Positions 48,701 to 56,790 of a stretch of DNA of 64,000 bases are shown here, one piece after another. The first letter of the stretch is position 1, and each line of letters starts with the position of its first letter. This stretch comes from Chaunax sp. Z400 (taxonomy: Eukaryota > Chordata > Actinopteri > Lophiiformes > Chaunacidae). A program made the position numbers and the translations under genes. The stretch is from positions 8,359,992-8,423,991 of the forward strand of contig CM075194.1 in NCBI GenBank assembly GCA_037577475.1. Direction: 5' to 3'. The notes under the pieces are model-generated. The model saw only the letters and a list, made by a program, of their open reading frames with translations, did no database searches and was not told where the DNA came from.

Positions 48701-51700
48701 CAGTTGCTGCCGACAACATGGGCCTCAATATCGAGATGAGACTTCTGATATTCGTCCCAGCACCTGCTTTTTTGTCTGTCCTCATTAGCCTGCTTTTTTG
48801 GGGCATCTTGGATGGGAGCTTGCAGAGCTCCGTCTGTGTTATCTTTGAATCAGGGTGTGCAGGCCGTCGGCTAATGTCAGGAGGTTTAGGATCAAACACA
48901 TGGTGACGTTAAAGGGGAGCACATGTGCACGCTAGAAGTCAAAAATTCCTTAAATCAACTGCAAATTCCTTAAATAACTAGAGCTCAAAGGGAAATGTTG
49001 AGGGTTGTCTGGGTGAACATTTTCCCCGCATCTTCTCTCCCGTGGCAGGAGGGCAAATGACAAATTTTCTGCTGCAATCTGTTCCTGATTTTCTGCCATG
49101 CATCTTACACTTAAACCTCTATGTGGTGATTCACCTTTAATTGCCACCGAGGCGGCAGAGCTTGACCTAGATGCATTAAGGGTCCTGCATAACCTCTCAT
49201 GACATGCGTGAAGGACTGAGGACCACTCGCCGTGCAGAGATTTAACACTCGGACGCCTTTACTCTTTTTAATGTGATTCACAGAGATTAACACAGACACC
49301 CTGTCACGACAAAAAAAACGTCCTGACACAAATCTGTAGAGGCAGACAAGAGCTGGACGAGTCACACTGTGTAGCTCATAAATGTCGACTTGTCTTTTGT
49401 CACTGAAATTGACTTTGGAGACATGAAATTGATTACCCTCACGGTTTAGACATGGTCACGCAGTCCAAGAGGGGATTCAGAGACGTGGAGATGCCTGTAG
49501 AAGGAGGGGAAAGACTGTAAAGCATCTGGGATTGATTCCTCTTGGGGTCCAATATCTTAGAGACCTCTGCTGCTCTGCACAACATCAAGAGGAATTTTGG
49601 TTGCCATGGTGGCAGGTGGTTCAACTCTCTATATAAAGAGAGAAATGTTTCACATAGAGAGACAGAGAGAGCCGCAACGTACAAAGACAATGATGGTGCA
49701 GATTAAAAACCTTGAAGAAAATCCCAGTTGGAAAATAGAAGAGATCTTATAAATAATTACTGGACCAGTTCACCCAGAAAGGAAAATTCAATAATAATCT
49801 GTTCACTCCTAGAGCATTTCTTTTTTCATTGGTTGGTTGGATTGTATACAGGATTACGCAAAAACTGCAGGACAGATTTCCACAAAATTTAATGAAAAGA
49901 CGGAGCATTGGCCTGGAAAGAACTCTGAATTTCGAAGAATTTTGGTGCGGAACTGGATGAAAATGTGGATCCAACTTATAACTTTCCATAACATTGTGAG
50001 GTAGAGCATACTGAACTGAGAACTCAGAACTTCACAATATAACCCATACATTTTTGGTATTCTGAATGTCATGTCTGCTGAGTGACCAATCAGATTTCAA
50101 ATAAGCCATCACTTTGGGTATTTCCCTTAAGTTTCTCCACTATATGTATTATACATAAATGCAAGTGACACATTAAAATCTGCAGTATATCTGCAGGATA
50201 TGGAATCGAGTCTCATATTTTCCATGATGAATTATTTGAGGAACACCCTGAAGCTCTGTCAGATGTCCATCCTCAACGCTGCCAGCTCTGAGCTCTCAGC
50301 CATCTGTTACAGTTGCCGTGGACAGCAGCTTCAAATAGCAGGTCAGAAATTAGCCATGAGACCAGAATGCGAGGCTGAATATTGGCACCGATATCCCTGG
50401 TAACACTGATTGGTGTCTAAGAATGATTCTTTAGTCCTGGAAGGATGAAGCTGCAACTTCTCAAGTGATGGCAATTTGATGTGAGTGACATGATCAACCC
50501 CCTCAGCTTTACAATTGCCTCATGTATCTGAGGTGACACACTATCTCGCCCCCATCTAAAGGAGATGATTGGACTGGAGGTCTGTGAAATTAGAAATAAC
50601 CAACCAATGCTTACTGTAAATCATGAGCTGTAGGGGGGCACATGGAAACCAGGAGCCACCATCACTGTGTGTGGGTGAGTACTGAAGAGCATCTCTATCT
50701 AGAGCTGCATCCTCCCTCACCACTGAAGCTGGGAGTGTGGAGGTGAGGGTTCCTGCAGCAGAGAGGTAGATAAACTGCAGCCTGATTCAGCACAGCATCT
50801 CCCTGCCCACAACAACTTCCAAAATAACCTCTCATGGGCCTGCATCTGCCTCACAGCAAAGCATAGCTCCAATATTAGCCGTGCCTAATGATCTTTGGGG
50901 AGCACAGAAAGGGAGTGGATCTGGAATGAAGGACCAAATGGTCAACAGCTGAAAACAGGCCAGAGTCAGTGTAAATTCATTTTCAGATGTGACAGAGGCA
51001 GAGCCCCCTCCAGTCCTGACAGCTTTGCGCACCAGAGATCCCAGTTTGGGGATTCCTCTTTGCCTCATAAAGCTGACTGGACTGTGAGCTGTGTCAGAGA
51101 GCAAAATTCACTCATTTACTTTATTTTGCATGGTAAAGATTTCATTAGATGTGACAGAAACAACATTCCCACTCGGTTTATGCACTGGATGCTGAGCGGA
51201 GATGACAGACTTGTTGCTCAGCTCTGAGGATGATGAATGATTGCGAATAAAGGTGACACAGAAAAGACGCACTGCTACACAGCAAATATTTTAATTTTTA
51301 CGCACGTACCTTGTGCAGTTTCCACATTGCGCCCAAGGCTTTGACTTCATGTGTGCCGTGTTTTCCTTCTTCCAAACACTGATAACACACAGGCGTCTTA
51401 CACTGCACACAGTACATGCTTAGATTCTCCAGTTCGTGTTCTGTGCAAGTGGAGATTTTGCGCGGACTCGCGCGGCGGCTTATCCGCCCCTGCGCTGGCG
51501 GAACCAGGCGATGCTTGGCGAGGGGCCCGCGGGGAGGATGGCACCGCAGCCGGCACGGGTCACAGTAGAAGACATCGCACTGCTCGCACATCACGATAGC
51601 CTCTTTCGGACTCTTCTCGCAGAGCTGACACTTGAGAGCTGCTGCTTTGCTCTGCTGGTACCTGTCCACAACCCCCTCCAGAACCCGGTTCTTGGGGAAT

Positions 51701-52146
51701 CCGCGGAGCCCCCGGTCGTCCAGGATGAGGCTGCGGTGACACTGCGGGCAAGTGATGCAGGAATTGCGGGGGATCGGGGGAAAACAGCCGGGCTGCTGGA
51801 GCAGATGCTGTTGCGGGGGAGGCTGGGGGACAGTCGGGGGAAAAACTCGTACACCGTTTGGTGATTTTTGGCAAGGGGTGGTCGGAGTGCTGACGAAGCC
51901 CCCATAGGAACCGTATCCACTGTCCGCCTCACTGTACAAACTCATTTTATCCAAATCCAGATAATCATAGTCGGAGACGCCGGACCCGGAGGCTCGGCTG
52001 CTCTGTGGGGACTCCGCGTCGGGGGTCTGCACGAGGATATTCCGAGCACAAGCCAGGCAAATGTTGTGGGAGCACGGCAAAATGATGGGTTCCCGGTAAA
52101 AAGAACCGCAAACGGGACATTTTAACTCTTCCTCCATTTCATCCAT
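21702..52146 (-). CDS. trim9: trim9, tripartite-motif E3 ubiquitin ligase (10 coding exons, complete)
   Basis: Class I TRIM ubiquitin ligase; the mammalian protein is enriched in neurons and acts in netrin/DCC signalling, vesicle fusion and NF-kB control. Exons in transcription order: 51310-52146, 42555-42650, 41989-42111, 32635-32745, 31576-31729, 30376-30521, 27531-27669, 23198-23501, 22873-23035, 21702-21779. They splice in frame into 716 residues (human canonical about 710). RING: Cys10, Cys13, Cys25, His27, Cys30, Cys33, then after a long insert Cys133 and Cys136. B-box 1 about 173-213, B-box 2 about 234-267, coiled coil about 274-390, COS box about 375-435, FN3 about 440-535, SPRY about 536-710 (DRYDNHPDPAFGIAR, WAMYVDNNRSWF). 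TRIM67 is the nearest paralogue, but the insert and synteny favour trim9. The exon 6 junction gives KVPAAP, four residues shorter than human KASSPVPATP. The exon 8 donor is AG|GTTCGT, weak but GT. Confidence 0.96.
23198..23501 (-). CDS. trim9: trim9 exon 8, main SPRY exon
   Basis: The largest internal exon (304 bases). It begins by completing an Ile codon split with exon 7, then AWFTFDPASAHPDIILSNDN. It contains VHYWEMTIDRYDNHPDP and AWAMYVDNNRSWFMHNN, hallmark SPRY strands, and ends SHTNR with the Arg codon split to exon 9. The intron to exon 9 is only 162 bases. Confidence 0.95.
25387..25967. mobile_element. Non-autonomous DNA transposon with terminal inverted repeats (581 bases)
   Basis: The left end GGCTACGTTCACATTAC (25387-25403) matches the reverse complement of the right end (25951-25967, GGCTATGTTCACATCAC) at 15 of 17 positions. 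TCAGATTTG-like and TTCACAT words recur inside. A 110-codon open frame at 25604-25936 shows no transposase features. No clear target-site duplication is visible. It lies in the trim9 intron between exons 8 and 7. Superfamily is not certain. Confidence 0.7.
26735..27060 (+). repeat. Diverged copy of the dispersed AGGATTAC-type repeat
   Basis: Contains GTTGTAAACGGATTTTGATG, GATCCGGATATGGATG, ATCACATTCTAT and a trailing GGATCCAGGGTCAAGGAATC, in the order expected from the 16585 copy. The opening GTTTGT tract is shortened. Confidence 0.55.
27070..27240 (+). repeat. Repeat shared with 34254-34390
   Basis: GAGTAAAGCGA, GTGTGTGCTA, GTCCTGGGTTCAGTGA, ACTGTGACA and TTTCTTC occur in the same order and spacing at 34254-34390. 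It precedes trim9 exon 7 in the same intron region. Confidence 0.7.
27670..30375. other. trim9: trim9 intron 6 (2.7 kb)
   Basis: No additional exon found. It contains the TTAA-flanked element at 28944-29329. The remainder is unremarkable AT-rich intron sequence. Confidence 0.7.
28944..29329. mobile_element. MITE-like element with 17-base inverted ends and TTAA flanks
   Basis: The left end AAAGGAACAGTTCACCC (28946-28962) and right end GGGTGACCTGTTCCTTT (29311-29327) are inverted with one mismatch. Both sides extend to TTAAAGG and CCTTTAA, so TTAA brackets the element as in piggyBac-type insertions. Inner sequence (GGTGCACAAGCTTGAACA, CACTGAGGTATGC) matches the 7576 copy. It has no coding capacity and is about 386 bases long. 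Confidence 0.85.
30790..31320. repeat. GGGCGTGTCC-type interspersed repeat
   Basis: Contains AGGGCGTGTCCAAC near the left and ATGGGCGTGAAAAT near the right. The middle TTCATAAATGTGTTTTGGGT and GTGTCATCTCCCATTC match 36823-36895. It lies in the trim9 intron between exons 6 and 5. Confidence 0.55.
34033..34390. mobile_element. Inverted-repeat element in trim9 intron 3
   Basis: 34036-34074 (AGCACACACTGTGGTGATGT...) and 34257-34300 (...GACATCATCATATTGTGTGCT) form imperfect inverted arms of about 40 bases around 180 bases. The right arm is part of the repeat also found at 27070-27240. This suggests one MITE-like family with a full copy here and a partial copy there. Confidence 0.6.
35597..35622 (+). 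repeat. Short (CAG)n microsatellite
   Basis: Eight consecutive CAG-type triplets in trim9 intron 3. Intronic and short. Confidence 0.9.
36800..37085. repeat. Second copy of the GGGCGTGTCC-type repeat
   Basis: Shares TAATAATTCATAGGTGTG, TTTAGGGTGT and GTGTCATCTCCCACTCC with 30904-30980, then diverges into GCGCTCATCTTCAGTGAGGG. It lies in trim9 intron 3. Confidence 0.55.
39140..39540. promoter_or_regulatory. Candidate conserved non-coding element with octamer motif
   Basis: Non-repetitive, not coding. Dense in homeodomain-like cores (TTAATTGG, CTAATGA, GGATTAATC) and includes ATGCAAAT (39269-39276), the POU-factor octamer. The texture resembles vertebrate regulatory elements. This is a judgement from composition only. 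Confidence 0.3.
41333..41560. repeat. Minisatellite, about 40-base period, 5 units
   Basis: Units follow GATAAAATGCCCCCTAGGAT, then GCCCTTCCATTGGACAAAATGT. They start near 41333, 41371, 41410, 41452 and 41491, with the last unit diverged. The minus-strand translation shows repeated GHxxGHFIT for the same reason and is not a gene. It lies in trim9 intron 3. Confidence 0.9.
41670..41795. repeat. Second copy of the 9160-type interspersed repeat
   Basis: ATGCATCATGATTTTCTATG, GATGCCCCACTGCATACA and CCCCTCAGACAGC line up with 9160-9295. It lies just before trim9 exon 3. Confidence 0.6.
44690..45420. repeat. Three-unit degenerate tandem duplication, unit 260-325 bases
   Basis: ACTTTTGTTCTTTTATTTAT-type sequence recurs near 44729, 45052 and 45316. 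It is followed each time by a GxCAAA motif, and in units 1 and 2 by CTCCAAACTCCAAATTCT, GATTGATG and CTTGxxTACTACTGT. Unit 3 is truncated. It lies in trim9 intron 1. Confidence 0.75.
47935..48082 (+). mobile_element. LINE 3' tail (L2/Maui-like)
   Basis: GTGATGAACTGGCGACTTGT, CCAGGGTGTACCTCGCCTCT, TGCCCAATGTCAGCTGGGAT, AGGCTCCAGGCC and AGGATAAACGGTTACCGAAA, then ATGGATGGATAG. This is the widely seen 3' end of a fish non-LTR retrotransposon, ending in the GGAT-rich tail. No coding part is retained. Confidence 0.8.
48083..48260 (+). mobile_element. SINE-like fragment with tRNA-type B box
   Basis: Starts TTTAGCAGGTCATCTAC and has GGTTCGATC (48116-48124) with the spacing of a tRNA promoter B box, then CCCCTGCAGTCTACATGTTG and a right part ending CTTTGAGTGGTCAG. 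It directly follows the LINE tail. It does not fold into a complete tRNA cloverleaf in my reading, so no tRNA gene is called. Confidence 0.6.
51310..52146 (-). CDS. trim9: trim9 exon 1: split RING, degron insert and both B-boxes
   Basis: Encodes residues 1-279. The start MDEMEEELKC is taken at 52144-52146; a second ATG three codons on is possible. The RING is split: six zinc ligands at 10-33 and the last two (Cys133, Cys136) after a 99-residue insert rich in Ser, Tyr, Pro and Gln. The insert keeps DSGYGS at 75-80, the DSGxxS motif through which mammalian TRIM9 is reported to hold beta-TrCP. The 106-121 part (PPTVPQPPPQQHLLQQPG region) differs from mammals and is the least conserved stretch. 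B-box 1 uses Cys173, Cys176, Cys187, Cys190; B-box 2 uses Cys234, His237, Cys246, Cys249. The donor is AAG|GTACGT. Confidence 0.95.
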
Positions 52147-52320
52147 GGCTGCTTCTGTGAGGTGTGAGATTCCTCCGAGGAGCGCAAAAACAAACAGTGG
52201 GCACAGCAGAGTCTGATCAGTCCGCAGCTGTCGGTGCGTGAACGGAGCTGCAGCCGCGTCCTACTGCGATCACTGCCACAGCAACCTTGACCAGAGGAAC
52301 GGCTTCAGAACGGAGGATGG
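51450..52320. promoter_or_regulatory. trim9: CpG-rich island over trim9 exon 1 and upstream
   Basis: CG dinucleotides are dense here (for example GCGCGGACTCGCGCGGCGGC) but sparse in the rest of the window. The stretch covers the first coding exon and about 170 bases upstream. Together with the lack of a TATA box this suggests a CpG-type promoter. Confidence 0.65.
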
Positions 52321-52327
52321 AGACTAA

Positions 52328-52398
52328 CCAATAGGCAAACAGCATCAGCTCACACAGGGTTACCATTGGACAACCAGAGGATTCCAATCAGCCATTGG
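52328..52398 (-). promoter_or_regulatory. trim9: CCAAT-box cluster upstream of trim9
   Basis: Four CCAAT pentamers in 71 bases, alternating in orientation: CCAAT at 52328 and 52384, ATTGG at 52365 and 52394. They are 180-250 bases upstream of the trim9 start codon, a usual position for NF-Y sites. No TATA box was seen between them and the gene. Confidence 0.6.
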
Positions 52399-54410
52399 AC
52401 AAATCCACTGTCAGTGTGGAGCGTTTATGAGCTTTACTGTGAGATTCATCAGCAGCTAGATGAGACTGTAGATATAAATATCTAATCGAAGAGTTCAGGC
52501 AATTACAATACTAGACAAATAAACATTTACACAAATAAATAAAGTATATTTATTTATATTATACAATATATTTAATAAATAATGAATAATAGATTCTAGA
52601 AATTAATTTCTCTGAATAAAATTAATAAATACATAATACATAATAATGATTTTCAAACAATAAATCAATTAATAAATAAAATACATAAATATCAATTAAA
52701 TACATGAAAAAACCCCAAATAATTAACATTGATAACAAATAAAGACAGATATGAATAAACAATAAATACAGACTTTAAAACTTTTTTTCCTTTCGTATAA
52801 TCCTACTTACAAACAAACCAAACAATGGGCACAGGTGAAAACACAACCTCCTTGGAAGAAGTAACAAAGTGTTTATAAATTACTGTTGGATCTCGTGAAG
52901 TGTTTTGTGGACTGCAAGAAACTCTAAGAAACAGGGGGGTGAGTCGATAATGATAATGTTCTGTCACAGTCGAAACAGTTGAAAATTTAGTTTTTTATCA
53001 ATTCAAATTTTTTAACATAGTCATTTAAAATTCAAATCTTCATATTTAAGAAGCTGTAACCGTGAATTTTTGGCTTGATCAATGACCTAAATGATTGATT
53101 TATAGTCAGAAATGTTGTTATAATTGAACTAAATTCAGCATTATCTGTTAAATACATAAAGTGGAGTAAGATGTACAATATTTTCACAATGTAGGTAAAG
53201 GAGCACCAGAAGGAAATACTCATACAGACTGTATTACAGGATTTGGGTTATTTGGTTGTTGGGAATCTTCTCTTATCATGAGGGAGCAAAGATCGCTGCT
53301 GGAGGAAATGAAAACACAGACACCGACACCTTGTGATATAAGATAAAGCAGCCGCTCTCTGCTGGACTCAAAAGACGTTTTTTCTTCAGTTTCCAGAGCC
53401 GTCTGTATTTCTATGGCCAAATACCTCCGTCATCTGTGAGACATCCATGGCAACGGGAGCTCCCACTCCGAGCTCTTCAGTGAGGTTGATGATTGGGAGA
53501 TGAAACACAATAATCCCATTTTCAGGAATGCCTGTGTCTCAGAGCCTCAGAGGGTAACATGAGGCCACTCATTGTGATTACATTTGCATATATTGTAAAG
53601 CAGTTTGAGATGGGAAGAGCATTAATGTGGATGTCTATGTCTAATTATCAATCTGGCATTCAGTAATGTGTCCAGTGCTTTAAAACATAGGCCAACTGAT
53701 AAACATAAAAAGTGTAAATCTGAATATTCTCACTGAGATCAGTAGGTGAGTAATAACAGTCATCAGAGCACATGTACTTAAGGAAATGTATGTATATTTT
53801 TTCTTTAAATAATCCTCATTAGATATAATCTGTAATGTTAATGTTTCCGCTCAAAATCTTCTAAGATTTGTGAAAACACACAACAAATGGCGAGTTTATC
53901 CATGCAAATATTTCCCAGGATTTATCCGAATACAGTGTTGACTCAAACCAAATGTTTGAAACAAGACCATCAGCTATTTTAGGATGCGTGCATGCTGACG
54001 CCTCCAGGATGATGACATTGTTCTCTGTGTAATCTCTTCAGTTTGGGGCCTTGCTGCATCTTCCTGTGTGCTGCTTTCCAAACAGAGAAGTGGCCGATCC
54101 TTCTCAAACTATTTCATCCTTTTGTGTCAGCGCCAGGCAGCAACTCTCCTGCTGCCAGGACACACAGCAGGCAGCTCTGGGAGGAAATCTTCACATGTTC
54201 TTTTTAAAATTTGTCTCTGATCGTATCCCAGAATGCTCCCAAATCTGTGATTAAGTGTTCATCTTTTGGTGACCTCTTGCAGTAACGTAGAAGAGGCGTC
54301 ATGACCATTAAAACTTGTCCTAGAATCTGGAATCACATTGGTATCATTATTAGTTTGATAGCTATTCAACAATATTTCACTAATAGTGGTTTTCTTCAGG
54401 ATCTAACTCT

Positions 54411-54830
54411 GTAACTTTTGAAGATACATCAAATTTGACACCAATTTGAATCAGCACAGTTTCAACTCCAATCTGATCTTAGTTCATGTCTGTAGCATTA
54501 TTATTTATTATTTCACACTAGTAAATTTTCAGTGAGCCCTATAAATTTAAACTTTATGAATCACCAGATCTGGAATTTTACTTGCTTGGATCAGACTGAT
54601 GTGTGCTAGATCTTATAGGGATGTCATCGTGTCATTTTTGTCCAATATAGGAATTATCCATGAAGTTAGAAGATAAGCTCTTGTAATTGTCCTTATCCCA
54701 CAATGGTTAAGAATCCTTTAAAAAAATTCTGGATCCAGATGATGATCCAGATCACCACTAAATCCTAATGTATTGTTCCTTCGACCAAACCCTACCTCTC
54801 CCAAAGATTTCATCAAAATCCTTGATTGAA
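54411..54830 (-). mobile_element. Long copy of dispersed repeat, reverse orientation
   Basis: Its reverse complement follows 16585-17028 block by block (GATCTAGCACACATC, CCAGATCTGGTGATTC, TTTGATGTATCTTCAAAAGT). The two copies are about 38 kb apart in opposite orientation. No coding potential. Confidence 0.75.
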
Positions 54831-56439
54831 TCTTGAATGCTTGATTTCTTTTCCATTGGCAGCTATAGCTAATCATTTATTGAGAAATTCACATAAAAGG
54901 TCAAAATACACACTTTTCTACGAATGTTAACAGAGGTCTGAAACACGTATTCTCCTGCATGTCAGATGAAGCCTACGACTTCTAGGCACTTAACATTGGA
55001 ATTGGATTTAAATCATGATGTACACAATTGGCCAATATGAACACAGTCCTGAGGGGCACGTTTACAAATGGCAAAATGTATGGCTATATTTAACCTTCAG
55101 AAACTACTTAGTCACAGTACATTCACCTCTGATAACTTTTCCTTATGTAACAGATCTCACATCATCACCATCTGGTATTATGATCCTCATGGAGCAGAAC
55201 GAACACACTGGGTGACAAAAGCCCAAAGTCACTCTGACTTCTAGATGTCCCGCTCTACAAACCTCAGATTAACTCATGTTTATGGATTCAGTACCACCTG
55301 TGGCCTTCACAGTGACCGCAAAAATGCTTTTTCTCATTTCAATATTTGTGATTATTTGTTAGGCCCTCAGGCAGAAAAACTGGGAATGAATCCTGCTAAA
55401 CTCAATATTATCCAGATTTAATGAGAGTAAAACAATTTGGGGATGTTGGGATGTTTTCTCTGTGATTATTAAAGTGTCATTTTGGTCTAAAGACTGATAT
55501 ATATCCCAAAGAGGAAGTGGAAAGGTAAGTAGAGTGAATACTTCTGTGCTTAACAAACATGACCTATAGAAAAAATGCATAGTTACATAGGTCACATGGG
55601 TATTTTGCATTTATTAAAAAAATAAACAGAAATAAAATACCTTATTTGAAGTTGATAGTTTGCTTTTATTTCCATGCTTTTCTTCATTAGAAAGAAGTTA
55701 TGATATTTATTCCTATAATTTGATCGAAACATTTGACAACAGAAATCAGAATTTTCCATTTGTATTGTAATTTTGCTGTCAGAGGAACGTCCTCTACTCA
55801 GTGTCCCTGTAGTTTGTTCATTTGGAGAGCTCCCAAAATCATTTTTACTGCTGTCAAGACTTACAGCATTATTGATATAAGGGATAAGGGAATGACTGAT
55901 GCAGTGAAACCATGGAGTAAAAAGAAACATAGTGTCTGTGCCTGTTTGCACATCTTTTGCAAGCATGAGTTTAGATATTGCAGGGAGCATGCACAAAGAG
56001 GAAGGCCATAATGATGTGTTTCTTTGCCACTGATTTGGATTGGCTCTTTGCCTCTCTGCCTCTCAGAGCCATGTTGTCCGTGAAAATACAAAGGCCTGAA
56101 ACTTCAAGTTCTTCATTGTGTGCTGGGTGGTTATTTCTCTGCATGCTTGTTGCACACAGCCTCCCTGTAAGAGGGGCCAGGGTCAGCATGAACAAAACAA
56201 GCAATCAACAATACACTACTGCATTGCTAATGCAGAGAATTCATCATTTTACTGTATGCGTGGGCTGCCTGAGGACACATGTGAGCAGGGAAAGGTCTCC
56301 ACGTGCAGCATCACTCTCCACTTCTCCTGTGCAAACCGTCCAGGCTCTGCAGGGAATCTGTGCAATTAATAGCCTGATGATCTTTTTATTTTGAGTGGGT
56401 ATGGGATTTGCTACTAAACCCATTGTGGTGGGTTTATGG

Positions 56440-56790
56440 TTTTCACCGGTGCCTGTTTGTTTGTTTAGCTTTTTGTCTGTTAGCAGGTTTACACAAAAAC
56501 TACTTGACATTTTCATGAAACTGGGTGGAAAGGTGGGGCACCTGAAGAAGTCATCTTATTTTGGAGTGGATCTAGATAAAGGATCCATGAATTTCTGTCA
56601 CTTCACATGGACTTTTATCGATTATGTATAAACTACTTGATGGATTTTAATGAAACTTGACGGTGGGACATGTGCAATAAGTAGAATCCTGAGGGCAGCC
56701 ACTTTGATGGTACACATCTTGTTGGAATTTTGGGTTTCATTTAATTAAAAGGGACTGTTGGGGCCATGGCAGAGGTATGTGCTCTACTGA
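56440..56790 (+). repeat. AGGATTAC-type dispersed repeat copy
   Basis: TTTGTTTGTTTAGC, GTTAGCAGGTTTACACAAAA, CTACTTGACATTTTCATGAA and GGGACTGTTGGGGCCATGGC, then GAGGTATGTGCTCTACTGAG at the right end. This copy keeps both ends of the family as I know it and is the clearest one for defining them. Confidence 0.75.

Larger units (their letters stand above)
42651..51309. other. trim9: trim9 intron 1 (8.7 kb)
   Basis: No extra exon found. It contains the 44690-45420 array, the retroelement fragments at 47938-48260, and repeat copies near 43920-44070 and 49826-50000. 46110-46480 is non-repetitive with a regulatory-element texture. A short poly-C run is at 47617-47627. Confidence 0.7.

Noticed and set aside
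48424..48906. 160-codon plus-strand open frame in trim9 intron 1
   Set aside because: No recognisable motif, its 3' half is also open on the minus strand, and it begins in ordinary AT-rich intron sequence. Most likely chance.
51351..52125. Several open frames on the plus strand and other minus frames over trim9 exon 1
   Set aside because: GC-rich shadows of the real exon; the TRIM9 frame accounts for the conservation.
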